Source: Ailurus styani (taxonomy: Eukaryota > Chordata > Mammalia > Carnivora > Ailuridae). Taken from it: 64,000 nucleotides of DNA. The DNA lies in NCBI GenBank assembly GCA_002007465.1, contig LNAC01000734.1, positions 225,760 through 289,759 of the forward strand, read 5' to 3'. Both the position numbers and the translations under genes were made by a program. Position 1 is the first letter of the stretch, and each line of letters begins with the position of its first letter. Below the pieces are notes generated by a model. It made no database searches and was not told the origin of the DNA. It was given only the letters and a program-made list of their open reading frames with translations. Of the stretch, positions 12,390 to 24,894 are shown one piece after another.

Positions 12390-13615
12390 ACTAGTTAAAG
12401 TGTTTGTATGGCATTGTTCCTTTTATCTCTGCTTTATATCCTAACACCTTCCACCTTCTAAACGACTGTATCAATCATCTCTTATTTCTTTCATATAAAA
12501 CCCCTCTCTTGACTGCATCCTTCACATTAACATAAACATGCTCAAGTCTCCTACCTTACAACGAACAATACTAAATATAGGAGTACATTAAGGTCCTATA
12601 CTAGGATTGTTTTTTTTCAATATAATCTTTTCCTAGGAAATTTTACCCTCTCCCAGGACTTCCACTATCATCGATATGACAATAAGTCCAAATTTATGTC
12701 TTCTATTCTTAACTCTTGGTACCATGGTATCAGTGATTTCCACTGTCTCCTACTTTAGTGAACAGCATCTTTATTCTTCTATTTTGCAAGCAGGAAATCT
12801 AGATATTACCCTACCTTCTAAGGTTTTCTTTCACTAATACAATATCCTGTACCTTTTTCCTTCTAATACTGAAATGTATTCACTTATCTCCATCTCGAAT
12901 CACATGATCTTAGATCAAGCTATGATTTTTTTTTCCCTGCCTGGATAGAAATAACATCAAAGTGGATTTCTCTTCTTTCACTTTTGCCACATTCCAATTT
13001 ATTCCACATTCTGTAACCAGGATGATATATTTGATATATTTCAGAACATAAATATAAGGAGGACGTTTCTCCCATAAAACTCCTTTCAATGGCTTCAAAT
13101 ATCTCCTGTGATAGAAATTCTTAGCATAGCCGTCAATGTCTCATCTGCTTTGGTGCCTGTCACCCTGACACCATTGTATAATGGGATCCATCTCTGCCCT
13201 TCTCTGTCCATCTCTGCACTTCACCTGTACTTCCCTCCATTCAGTTCCATGTTCCTTCATAACAGAGACCATACCTACCACTCTCTTTGTAGCATTTTCC
13301 CATATCACACCTCTATTTTAACTTCGAACAACAACTTGGGCTTTACTTCCTTAGGGAAACCAAACTTTGAGCCTTCACAGTAACTTTAGATCTGCTTTAT
13401 ATCCTTTAGAAAACCTATGTACATATTTTTTTAATAATCCTGATGAGTTCCTCTGATACATTTCTTTTTATGACTATTATTAATATGTGTGTCTCTCTAA
13501 CCAGAAATAACTCCTTAAAGTTAGCTAAAATTTTTTAAATGTTTGTATCTCCATCACTTAGCATGTGAATAACATAGTAGATGCTCAATAAATATTTGGT
13601 ATATAAATGAGTGAA
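12390..13615 (+). mobile_element. Long L2 (LINE) copy, plus strand, 3' part
   Basis: A run of L2 landmarks in sense order: tccaaatttatgtcttctat, gatttccactgtctcctact, cctttcaatggcttcaaata, ttccatgttccttcataaca, 'cttccttagggaaacc' and the terminal atgctcaataaatatttggt. One of the longest L2 stretches in the window. No reading frame survives. Confidence 0.75.
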
Positions 13616-16600
13616 AAAATAAGTTGAAGATTTTTATTTTCCAGTGTTTTGATAGGTTTCTTTCCATCATATATGTTATGTATCCTAGGTTTTCTTTCAT
13701 TTTAAAATGTTTTTCAAGAAGGATTTCTATTTTTTAGCTAAAACTTTGTTAGGGTCTTAGAACAACTGTTTCAAACTATAAAATATAACTCAGAAAAACT
13801 CAGGAGAATTTTTCATGGAATTTAGTCTATTATGCCTCCACTTTCTTCAATTTTCTAAGAAAATTATTCTTACCTGAAACTTGCTAGCACTAAGATTTAA
13901 TGGGCATAATGCATGTGGCAGTCTTTCTCAGAAAACGAACACAAAGAAAATGAAAAAGAGTGATTGACAGAAACATAAATACGAGACAGCAGAGAATACA
14001 TTGGGAAAGTACATACCTGAGTAACTATGTGGCGTGAAAAGCAATTAAACATGGCAATAACTTCACCATTTGCCTACTGTGTCTTTTATGCAAAATGCAC
14101 TCAAACCTGACCTGGAGTGCCCTCTCCCCAGATGGCACAACTTGGGGTATTTGAATACATCTTGAATTGGCGCTATATTTTATTCATTTTCATGCTGATA
14201 GTGGCAACAGCACGTAATCATATAAAGACCACAGGTTCTCCCTGTATGATATTCAGAACACTTCTACCAGGTCCTCTCTATTCTAGACAACTATGGCATT
14301 GGTGTTTATTGTCTAAATGCACAAATTGGAGACGAGGGATGAGTTGATGGAAAAGATGCTTCCACTCATCTAGAAGCAACTTTTTGGGCCTCTGTTAAGT
14401 GAAGAGAATTGATAATCATCACTCAACGAGGGAGGGTGACTATGGTAGTACTTTCTGGATCATAGCTCATCCCATCTGAGACATTCTACAGAAAGCAAAG
14501 AGATCATGCCAGTGAAATGCTTTCTACAGTATCTTCTCCCTTCTTCACCTACAACATATTTTTGTTCAAAGTGCTTTACTATAAATCCTGACCTTCCTTC
14601 TTGTAATGTGAAGTCAAGTTATCTCAGAAATGGAGCTCTGCTAAATATGGGATTTCCAATTCTCCTAGCCCTGCAATTGTGTTTTCTTTTACTGCTGGTA
14701 CTGCTAGAGCTTGTCCATTTTTATGAGGCGATAAATGCAAACTCTTATTCACATACGTTCAGTAATACCACACAGATTTGAGAACCCAACTGTCAAAACT
14801 GTATAAAGCTTTGACATAAACATAATCTCAGTGCTGAAAATGGACCAAAACTATTGCCAACTTTTAGAACTATATACTTCCCAGCCATAAAAAGGAAAGA
14901 ATTCAGCTGACTATAAAAAGGGGTAATCACACAGTTGTTGCTGTCGAAAGGTGGAAAATAAAAGACTGCCTGTCACGTCAGTCTTTTAATTATGAATTGG
15001 ACAACAACATGAACAAGCTGATATAGAAAGCCATCTTTAAGAACTTTATGAATGAAATATCTTTTGAGTTCATGTTATTAAAACAATTTTCCTGTATATT
15101 TAATGAAGATAAGACAATGTCAATGAGAATTATTAAATTGATCAAAATGCATAAGGCAAACAATGGAAAAAACAATGGAAACACCCTTAGTAAAAATTCA
15201 CTACATGAGCAGATGCACCTGGAATGGGAAATGTAGTTTGTGTCGGTGTGTTGACACCGAAGCAAGCAAGGAAGATGGTGTTTCTGGCCGTTTGAACTAA
15301 ACATAAAAGCTGCTGAATATGTAAAGTGCAAAAATTCCTAGTAGTCAAAAGAAAGAGTAACTGAACAAGAGAATGACCTCATATCTATTGTGAATGCATC
15401 ACCCATGTGGTTTGCAGAAGGCTGGAGAAACAAAGGGAGACATGAAGTGGGAACAGTGCCTGCAGGATCAGCAGAAAAAAAATCAATAACATATTTGGTG
15501 TGTGTACTAAGGGAGAAAACATCTCTCCGCTGTGTTATTAAAATGGGATTCAGTTAAACTGTGGGACCCAGGACTTTGTTTAGGTGTGATAAATGGCATG
15601 CCATCAGTGAGTGTATTTAGAGTTTCCAAGATTAAACTTCATCTGAAATTCTTGGAAGGAGAAAATGAAACATCTGAGCTTTTGCAGTGTTCTTCATCCT
15701 TCCCTCTCTTTTTAGGACAATTTTCTCTAAAATGCTTAATAAAATGTAATCAAATATGAAATCTTATAAACAAACAAACATACATTTGACTTATGAAATA
15801 AAAACTGACATAGAACTATTCATGCACATTAATATTTGGAAGAGCAAATGTTGATAGCTCCCACGAAAGCAGGTGGGTGCATGATATTTTTTATGTCACA
15901 GAGGCAGGGTACTTGATTCTCAAAATGCAAATTAAGTCAATATAATTAATTTGATGCTATAGTGAAATAGAAATGTTAAGCCATCAGCATGATAAATCAT
16001 AATAAATCCTGTAGGATACTGTTCCAGAGCTATTGAGAGGAAATACATCATGACTCCTGGACATCTATAAATCACCCGAGAAGAGAGGATGGGAAGCATA
16101 GGAAACACTTCATGTTTCTAATGTAGCCTATTCTTCACCCTTAATATCAGGGACTTCAAATGGATTTTTATGTATAATCACTTTTAATCTTACTGTGAGT
16201 AGACAACATTACATAAACTGTTAAATTCCCACTTTCTTGAAAAAACTCACCACCACCCAACTATATACTATAACTTGAGCACAGAATCAGCTGACATTCC
16301 AAGAATCATTCAGTTTTACTAGTTCATATTATGTAATATGTGTAAGTTAATGCAGTGGCACTCATTTATGTTATTGAACATTCAACTTACATTTTGGCAT
16401 AAATAAGTATATGCCAAAAATAAAACATGGCCCTATACGAAGCAATGCCACTGTAATAGACTCATTTCAATAGAGCGATCAACATGTTTACAAAAAAATA
16501 GAGTGAAAGGGTTCTTGTTTATGAGGCTGGACTAAATCGTATATCTTAGGTTTGTTCACTTAATTTTTCATTAAATTCATTTTGTTCTAAATAGATTTCA

Positions 16601-16639
16601 AAGTCTTTGAAAAAAATTTTTCCTTCAAAAGGTTTAGAA
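13616..16639. other. Unassigned sequence
   Basis: About 3 kb without a recognised repeat, the longest unassigned stretch. It holds two short perfect hairpins (stems 14959-14968 with 14979-14988, and 15243-15249 with 15254-15260). No exon is evident. Confidence 0.5.
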
Positions 16640-18075
16640 TCTGAGGGGAAAATGCAAATAAATAGATGATTATAATAAAATATGCTATGAAAGACAGAAA
16701 TATAAAGTACTACTAGAGCAGTTAAGATAAGGTGTTTTAGACATATGACTCCATATGTGCAAAAACTCTGCGTCACAAAAGAAAACATAATTCTAAAGGA
16801 ATTCCAGGCAGAGAGGGTAGAAGATGTGGCAAGAGATAAGACAAGGGAAATAAACAGGGTCCAGTTTGTAGAGAACTGTTTCCTTCACGCTAGGAAGCAT
16901 AGATGTCGATCTGTAGGACTCAAGAGCCAAGAAAGGACTTAAAGAGGGGAATGACACCATGAGAGTTGTGTCTGAGGAAATAAATTCCAGTAACTGTCGA
17001 AATGGCTAGGCATTAGACAAGTTGAAAGAAATGGATAGCAGGAAGGTGATTATTTCAGAAATTCACAGAAAATAAGATCTTAAATGAGGGAGTAATACAG
17101 GTGTTATAGAAAGAAATATAAAAAAGATAATCTTTTGCAGAGAATCAAGAAATATAGAAAAACAGAATTATTAATAAGAGAAATAAAAGAATCAGGAATG
17201 ATGTGTAAGACTCAGGGCTCGGCAGTTTTATGGATAGTTGTGCTATTGAAAAAGATGGGGATAAAAAAATGCAAAAGATGGGAACACAAGAAAAACTACA
17301 AGTTTGGGTAAGATGAAATAAGTTCATCCAAGGACATATTGGTTTAAAGTATATGTGAGTCATTCAATGCAGATACTTAGTACATGGTTGAACATATAAA
17401 CCTCCAGCTCAGAAAAGAAGTCTGGACAAAGGAAACATATTTGACAATCATCAACATATAGATACCAATTGAAACCATGGGAAAAGATAAGATCACTGAC
17501 AAAGAGTATACAGAATGGGGTGTAGAAAGCAGTTGGATGGCAAAACATTGGGGAACTCTGATGTTTTGGGGGCTGGAAAAAGAAGAATCCACAGAAGGTT
17601 AAGAAAGAACTAAAAGAAGGAAAAGGGGAAACTAGACAGTGTTATCCATAAAGCCAAGCAGAAAAAAAATATTTCATACAGTATGTGGTCACCAACTCAA
17701 TGCTTATAAGAGCTTGAATTAGAATAGAAAAATGGCCATTTTATTTAATAACTTTAATAATTCTCATTAAATTGGAGTATAAAAGTTTAATGGTGATGAT
17801 GAAATCCAAATTTATCTACTTCAATGAGAATAGGAGGCAAAGACATTATGAAAGTTAGTTAAGTTTTTCTTCAATAGCCTACCTGTGGAAGGAAAAAAAA
17901 AAAAGAGTTTAGGAACCAGAGAGTGGTATGGGTTTTAAGGAAGAATTTCAGAGATCTGGTTTGTAAAAGAAAGAGATAGTTTTTAAAGCAATTACTAAGG
18001 AAAATGATATTTGGAAACATGAGAAACTTTAAAGACAAAAGAACCATCTTTTTCACTCAGAAAGTGGTTAAAAAG
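16640..18075 (-). mobile_element. Long L2 copy, minus strand
   Basis: Antisense L2 landmarks occur in order: aattccaggcagagagggta, 'ggcattagacaagttg', the 'cctccagctcagaaaagaagtc' region, atcatcaacatatagatacc, aaccatgggaaaagataaga and gggaactctgatgttttggg, then further degenerate sequence to about 18075. No open frame remains. Confidence 0.7.
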
Positions 18076-18159
18076 TGACTATAGATATACACTAAAAGAT
18101 GTATGTTTGTGGGCACAGAATGTAGGGTACCCTTATTCATGTTCACCTCTTTCTCCTTT

Positions 18160-18358
18160 TTTTTTTTTTAAGATTTTATTTATTTATTTGACAGAGAGAA
18201 AGAGCGATCACAAGTAGGCAGAAAGGCAGACAGAGAGAGAGGAGGAAGCAGGCTTCCCGCCGAGCAGGGAGCCCAATGTAGGCCTCGATCCCAGGACCCT
18301 GAGATCATGACCTGAGCTGAAGGCACAGGCTTTAACCCACTGAGCCACCCAGGCACCC
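18160..18358 (-). mobile_element. CAN-SINE (SINEC), mustelid-type, minus strand
   Basis: T-tail followed by gcgatcacaagtaggcagaa, gaggaggaagcaggcttccc and an end in gagccacccaggcaccc. It is bracketed by ctcctttt-like T-rich sequence, so the TSD is hard to delimit. Confidence 0.93.
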
Positions 18359-18370
18359 TCCTTTTTTTTT

Positions 18371-18582
18371 TTTTAAATTGAGATATAATTGGTATACAAC
18401 ATTATATTAGTTTCAGGTATACAGCATAATTATTTGACATTTGTATACATTGTGAAATGATAGCTGCAGTAAATCTAATTACAACTTGTACCAAAGTTAC
18501 AATTTTTTTTGGTAATGAAAACTTTTACAATTTACTTTCTTAGCAACTTTCAAATTTATAATACAGTATTATTGACTATACC
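18371..18582 (-). mobile_element. Old LINE-1 3'-end fragment, minus strand
   Basis: Starts with the reverse complement of an L1M terminus (aaattgagatataattggta), followed by acattatattagtttcaggt and a 'tagcaactttcaaatttataatacagta' region. A related fragment lies at 53815-54085. Confidence 0.8.
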
Positions 18583-19045
18583 TTCTTGTCATTTCTCATA
18601 ATACCTCTTCCAAATAGTCATTATCATACTCAAACATCTTTCCTAATCTCTTCTCATTTCTCAATTATCACTATATCATGCCTCCTTTTCTGCAGAGAAC
18701 TTTTAGGGTACCCTAAAAGTGGGCACAGAATGTTGGGACTAAGGGCTAAACAAGATGCTGGGAGGAGGCAGAGCCCCTCCAGATGGGCTGCTGTTTCTGC
18801 ACAAGGGTCTCAGTCCAGGAATGGGATAGGGCTTGAGCTCTTCAAACAATGATCCCTGGACCTTCCCAGACTCAAGCTATAGGACTTGCTTGCTTCTTCA
18901 GAGCCACTGTGCCCCAGGCCAGAACTCCAGGAGGCAGGGCACCATGCACAACCTTAATACCCAATCTTAGCATATAACCTTCACAGAGGTGAGGTCTGTG
19001 TGACTATAGATATATACTGAAATGTGTACGTTTGTGGCCACAGAA
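18583..19045. other. Unassigned, with a GC-richer block and local repeats
   Basis: Positions 18735-18960 are visibly richer in G and C than the surroundings (gaggaggcagagcccctcca, 'gagccactgtgccccagg') but match no family I know. Sequence at 19000-19051 resembles 18075-18125, and 18704-18735 shares part of it. Confidence 0.45.
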
Positions 19046-19237
19046 TGTAGGACACAATAATAAGGAAAATGATTGCTAATAGAACTGTGTCCAGTGAGTA
19101 TAAAAAATGTATAGAAGTATCCATCTGCAAAGATNTGTAGGACACAATAATAAGGAAAATGATTGCTAATAGAACTGTGTCCAGTGAGTATAAAAAAGGT
19201 ATAGAAGTATCCATCTGCAAAGNATCCATCTGCAAAG
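19046..19237. repeat. Assembly-type duplication across single Ns at 19135 and 19223
   Basis: About 88 bases (19046-19134) recur at 19136-19222, starting tgtaggacacaataataagg, with one substitution. A second N at 19223 is followed by a 14-base repeat of the preceding bases (atccatctgcaaag). This fits unmerged overlapping contig ends. Confidence 0.85.
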
Positions 19238-19259
19238 ATATATGATTTTCTCCAGCAAC

Positions 19260-20550
19260 TCTCAGCAGCCTGAAAAGAAGAGGTAGATGGCTTGATTGAG
19301 CTAATTTTTAAGAATTTTTATGATGTTTATGCCAAAAATTGTATCAACAAGCCAGTAAAACAACCCAAACCACCAAATCAAATAAGCAGTTTTCAAATAA
19401 AATGTTGATAGATCCACTACTGAGACTGGCATCCATAAGAAATAAGTGAAGCAATGGGAATGGGTGACAAATGAAGGAGGAATTAAAAATCCAAAGATAT
19501 GATAAAGATAAAATGCTATATAGTAAAAATAATGAAGTGAGAAGCTGAGATGAATGGAGGCTGTGATTAGAGATTAGTATTTTGGAGTTTATTATGTTGA
19601 AGGTAATGAAATGATAAGTGATGATAAAATCCAGCTCTGACCATGACAATGTTTGTCTAAAGTAGGGTAGAAGTTGAGAGAACTGGAATCCAAGAAGTCA
19701 AATGTCTATGAAAATAAGGGGCCCAATAAGCTAGCCATGTATTCTTTGAAGTCATGATGGAGGCTATTGGGATTTGAAATAAAAAGAAATATTGTGACCC
19801 ATGTGCCCAAGGGCCTCAGGAGATGACAGTATCAACGGATGATAAATAGAGGCAGAACTTGAAAGATAGGAAAATTTTTACGTCAGCTAAAAAGTGGTGC
19901 TTGGGAAATAGCAGTGAGGATTAAAGAAGTACAGATTTCATCTATGACAACATGGTAAATGGAGTGGGAACGAATGAAGGATCTCCTCTGCAAGAGAAAC
20001 TGGCAGACACGGGAGAGTTGGATTGTAGCTAAGTCCAAATGTTGAAAAAAATCTTTGAATGAGTCAGCATGCAATTAAAGGATTGGTCAGACCTGGAAAA
20101 GTGATAAGTGGGAGAGGAAATGCTCAGGAAATTAGGGGCGATATTGGAGAAGAAGAAAGTTGATCCCCAAACCTGAATTTTACTTGGATGGCAAGTCATG
20201 ACGGTTGACTTAGAGTAATGATAGGGCTTGGAAAAGGTAGTGAAGTCCAAATAATTACATTTACTGGACTATGTTTACAAGTTTTTCTTTAACCTAAGAA
20301 TATTGGGGAGAAATTTAACATTTTGAGCAACAAAGTGGCATAATCAGATTTGTGGTTTAAAGTATTGTTCTGACTTCAGTGAGAGTAGATTGGGGGCAAA
20401 TGATACTTGAGACAGGGAGAACAATTAGGAGGCTCTCGTAGCCAACCAATGGAAATACTGTGATGGACAGATTTAGAGTAACTGAGTGGGATGGAGAAAA
20501 GTGGGTCAATGTAAGAGATACTTCAGGATGATTAGTTGACAGGATTGTCA
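19260..20550 (-). mobile_element. L2-like LINE relic, minus strand
   Basis: The best match is at 20310-20550: a 'catttt gagcaacaaagtggcat' pattern, 'gacagggagaacaattagg', 'aggctctcgtagccaacc' and an 'acttcaggatgatt' end. This is the antisense order seen in the L2 copy at 39215. The proximal part, 19400-20280, is more degenerate and less certain. Confidence 0.5.
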
Positions 20551-20639
20551 TGTCAAATTCGCTGAATAGTTGTCAGATGATATATGAAAAATACAGATGT
20601 AAATGACACTGATGCAAAGTTTTGTTTAAAATAGTTATA

Positions 20640-21237
20640 TAAGGTTTTACATGTGCATTGGCATTTCCAGCCACTTAAACTATCCTCCTGTGTCACAGAG
20701 TCTGGAAAATGGTATTTCCCAGAATCCCTTGCCATCAGGGTCCTACTTTATATTGCAACAGTAAAAGTAATGTTTTGAGATTCAATAAGCAGACAAAATA
20801 TATATTTCCCTTCCTTTGGAGACTCCAAGGAAGTGAGTGAATAGACAGCTCTCATTAGTTTCTTGGAAAACTCCTTTGATTCTTGAGCTTTGGTGCTCTA
20901 TGGGTCTAGATCATTATCAGTGATTTCCTGCGATGTTTCCTAGATGCATTAAATCCAGCAGGGCTTCTCCTTGGCCAGTCTTTAGCTAGCTCTTCATATG
21001 TAAGCACTGAATTTCCCTGTATTAAGTCTGTTCCCTCTGAAATACCTACAGCGAGTGCGTTTTTTTTTTTTCCTAACAAAACCCTCGACTGATGNAATCC
21101 AGCAGGGCTTCTCCTTGGCCAGTCTTTAGCTAGCTCTTCATATGTAAGCACTGAATTCCCTGTATTAAGTCTGTTCCCTCTGAAATACCTACAGCGAGTG
21201 CGTTTTTTTTTTCCTAACAAAACCCTCGACTGATACA
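20640..21237 (+). mobile_element. LTR-like element, plus strand, containing an assembly duplication
   Basis: Ends in accctcgactgataca, the terminal motif of several mammalian ERVL/MaLR-type LTRs, after a segment with 'cccagaatcccttgcc' that fits their body. Family assignment is tentative. Its true length is shorter than shown, because about 140 bases are duplicated around the N at 21095. Confidence 0.4.
20952..21234. repeat. Assembly-type duplication across the N at 21095
   Basis: 20952-21094 and 21096-21234 are near-identical, from aatccagcagggcttctcct to accctcgactgat. They differ mainly in homopolymer lengths (T-run; ttt versus tt). Read as overlapping contig ends. Confidence 0.9.
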
Positions 21238-21912
21238 GAATTTTTTTTTAACAAAAATGGCTCAGAGGTGGGAAACTGTAATTGATGATCTGACCCAGTT
21301 TTATGTGAAAACAATGACACCATTGCTAAGATAAATGAAATACTCGTAGACTCTGGCATGCCAAAAACCCAACAATATTCTATTATTGTTTTAAAGAATC
21401 TCTAATCCCCAGGAACCTCAGGGCCCATGTTAAAAATAAAACCAAAGTTAACATTCATTGTCCAAAATTACAGTTAATAGATATTCACAGAGTCATTCAC
21501 AGACTCTATAGGGCTATTATATGAAACTCAAAGCATTGAATGGGGGGAAAATAAGACACATAAATTTGGAATAGTGATATTTGGTGAATTTGGGCAGTTA
21601 TGAATACTTTAGACCTCAAAGTTTCACTGTGTCTTCCATGCCAACAGAATCAGCTTCTTCCCATCTGTCTGAAATGAGTATCCTCTTATTGGAAGACTCC
21701 AAAATAAGGCAATTAACTTCTTGCAAAAGGTGGCTATTTTTCCTCAAGACCCACCCCCACCAAATTGTGAGCCTGCATACTTATCATAAAAGTCAAATCC
21801 TAGTTGATTCTAAAAAAATAAGTTTCCCTTCATCTTACTCTAGAACAAGAGAACATATTAACCAAAATAATTGTAATCATTTTGTCAATTTATATGAAAA
21901 GAAAATTAGAGA
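21238..21912. other. Unassigned sequence
   Basis: No element recognised with confidence. A 113-codon open frame at 21581-21922 has no recognisable motif. Confidence 0.4.
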
Positions 21913-22314
21913 GTGTGTGTAAGGTTGTGTTTTGAGATTATGTACCAGGGAAGAAGAAATATAATAAAATGTAAGGATGTCAATAAACAGGAGCTGCCTC
22001 TGTTCCATCGTGTTAAAGTTTATCACGGTGATTGGATCAGGGAGGAAGTAGCAAATATCCTAACTGGCTTGGCGAGAAATGTGCCTGTCTTCATTAAAAT
22101 TCAGAATTCGGATGCATGCCACCTTGATAAAGTTTTTAGTTTAAGGCTTGTCAAAGTGTCCCTCCAGAATAAAAGAAAAATTACTGTACTTTATTCCTTT
22201 ACCACTAAAAAAGAGACAAGACTTGTTAGGTTTCTTGAGATTCTGCAGACAGGTACAGTATTTGAGCACGCTGCTCTCAGCCATTTAGCAAGTAGCCCAA
22301 AGGCACACATTTGA
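21913..22314 (+). other. 133-codon open frame, possible decayed retroelement remnant
   Basis: This is among the longest gap-free open frames in the window. No catalytic motif, signal peptide or membrane segment is visible. The wording of the nucleotide sequence around 22140-22250 gives a weak impression of endogenous-retrovirus internal sequence, but I cannot name a family. It has no start context, splice context or promoter. It could equally be a chance frame. Confidence 0.2.
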
Positions 22315-23714
22315 GTGAGGATGAGAGTAAGCAAATGATCTGCAAATAGTAGAGACTTAAGGACAAGATGCTCAGCCAGTTGTGAAGCAGAAGATGCCAA
22401 GATGCTCAAAGTATCTATCACCAATGGGGATGCAATATGCAGTCACTATTTATATGAAGCAAAGCAATGCCCTCTTCCACAAATAATTATTTCACTTTAA
22501 GAAACAACTCCTAGATTGCTATTATATGTGTCCATATCAACTAAATTTACATTTTATTCTTCTCTTCTTCACACATATTTTACATGAGCTATGCATATAG
22601 TATTTTGATTTAGCTTTCTATTTTTTTTCTTTTGAGTTGGAGAATGTAAAGTAGTTTGTTACTGGACAGGAGGTGCAAAAATTAATACACAGAGATGGAG
22701 ACAGTAATCATGGGACTTTCTCTCTCTCTCTCTCTCTTACTCACTCTCTCTCTCTCTCTCTCTCATATTCTGACTGGGAAAGGAAGACTATAACAAACTA
22801 ACTGTCATCATATTAGATGGATACATACCGTTGCTTTTAATTATATTTAAGAGCTTAAATGTAAATAGAAGTATTTCCTAGATACCAGGAATCCATGGAG
22901 GAGGACTGAAGTCACATATTGTTTATTCATATTTATTAGCATCTGCATTGTTCTAAACTCTCCATTGTAACACAGGCTTTAGAACCTAAAAATTATGCTT
23001 TCCAGGTTCTTGACAGCAAAATTCCAGTTTAGATTTTTATTATAGGCATTTGTATGAAATTAGGTAGGTAGAAATCAAAAGTCATTTTTCTATTCCAATA
23101 GTTAGGCTGATATACATGTAACCAGGCAGTAGAGGTAACGTTCAGAGGCACCCTGGCAATCTTCAAATCACTTTTCTCAGTGCAGCAGACAGCTGAGTTC
23201 ATAGACAGTTCATACTGTGTGATTTCCCCAAAGTCGGTAGTGGTTCTTTTTGACCTTCATTCACCCAGCCTTACCAATGGTTTTGTAGGACTCTAGTTCC
23301 TTGTATTAAATCTTATCTGCAAAAGCATCTAGATCCCTGACTAAACTTTGACTTATATAGTGTATAGCAATATGGAAGGGAAAAAAAGAACCCTAATTAA
23401 TTTTAACCAAGAAAGAACAACATAAAGTTTGACCTAGAAATTGTGATACTTGCTTGTGACCTCATTGGTGTATCCTCCCAAGTGTATCATGTACTCTCAT
23501 ACTTTTTTTTTTTTTATCATTCATGATCATTCCCTTCTGGGAAATGTCTCCAAATAACTTTTTCCTCTTTTTTGGATCTCTGTAATTTGCTAACTTCACA
23601 TTTTTCTAGGATTAAATGAAATGCTACTACAGCAAGTAATCAAGCAAGAAACACTATTTTTGAGCAACTGCTGTAAACTCTAAAATTTTAATGGTTAGGC
23701 AGCAATTAAGAGAT
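22315..23714. other. Unassigned sequence with a (CT)n microsatellite
   Basis: A CT dinucleotide repeat with one interruption lies at 22720-22764. Otherwise nothing was recognised. Confidence 0.5.
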
Positions 23715-23860
23715 ATGCAGTGATTGTCACAAATCACTCAAAATAATCTTTCTGAAACTCAGTTTCCTTATAAGTAACATGAAGATAATAATACCTCATA
23801 GAGAAGGTATGAAACGTAGATAAAAGAATATATGTGCAAATCACATTGTTAGCAGTGATT
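23715..23860 (-). mobile_element. MIR SINE relic, minus strand
   Basis: Contains gaaactcagtttccttataa, 'gataataatacctcatagagaagg' type sequence and an 'agcagtgatttgc' end, the antisense MIR core in the expected order. Confidence 0.6.
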
Positions 23861-24577
23861 TGCAGTATGATTGATAGTTACTGTTTTTGTTACTACTATA
23901 ATGTGGATTTATAATATCTTTCTAACATTTTAATCATTATTTAAACAGATGTGCCTTATTATGTGGCGATTTCTTCATGATAAGTCTGCCATAATTAAAA
24001 GAAAAATGAAGATTTATTTAGCATTCTTTCTGGGAAGACTCTTATTAAGGGAATTCTACTAATACCGCAAATAAGAGGTTTCTGAAAATGTATTCTAAAT
24101 TGGCCTCCCAGCTGTTTTCATCTCACCACAGCCACCACAAGATGCCAATGACTGCTGCTCCATCTCTTATTCTCTCCGCCTGGCCCTCAAGGAAAGGCCA
24201 GCTGAACAAACCAGATGAATATGGCTGGGGAGAACACTAATAATTATATTAAATGTCCTCACAATGCATTCATGACCATTAATCTCAAACAGTCCCTTGC
24301 TGTTGCTGAACACTTATTTTACATTGCTCAAATCTGTTCACTCAAATCACTGGGCTTTTCGAACCTTTCCCATTTTTTTGAAATTTTGACACCTATTCAT
24401 TCTAGAAAGCTTAGATCCCATTTAGCTTAGTTTTTATTTTTAGATATGAAGAGAATTTCTACCAGCTCCCACCATATATACATGTCTATATGCTTTGAAT
24501 TACTACTTTCCCACTGTTGCCCCTTTTCCTTTTATGAATGAATTCATAAATGAATGAACTTATGAATNTGAAACTTT
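23861..24577. other. Unassigned; single N at 24568
   Basis: No confident element. 24090-24180 has a pyrimidine-rich flavour like L2 sense sequence (ggcctcccagctgttttcat) but is too short to assign. Unlike the other single-N positions, 24568 shows no obvious duplicated flank; it lies just upstream of a TTCC microsatellite. Confidence 0.4.
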
Positions 24578-24813
24578 CTTTCTCTTCCTTCCTTCCTTCC
24601 TTCCTTCCTTCCTTCCTTCCTTCCTTCCTTTCTTTTCTTTCTTTCTTTCTTGTTAGAGGAGAGGCAGAGGGAGAGGAAGAGAGAGAGAACCTTAAGCAGG
24701 CTCCTTGCCCAGCATGGAGCCCAATGTGGGGCTCAACCTCACAACCCCAAGATCATGACCTGAGCCGAAGTCAAGAGTCGGATGCTTCAATGCCTGAGCC
24801 ACCCAGGCACCTC
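24578..24813 (-). mobile_element. Older CAN-SINE, minus strand, with expanded TTCC/TTTC tail
   Basis: A tetranucleotide tract (ttcc then tttc units, about 24585-24650) replaces the T-tail. It is followed by gaggcagagggagaggaaga, 'aatgtggggctcaacctcac' and an end in gagccacccaggcacct. The tail has evolved into a microsatellite. Confidence 0.9.
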
Positions 24814-24894
24814 TAATTGTTCCTATTTCTAAGGGCAGCCTCCCCGGTTTCTTTACCAAATACTATCTCCTTTGGTCTGTTTGATGACTACAGT

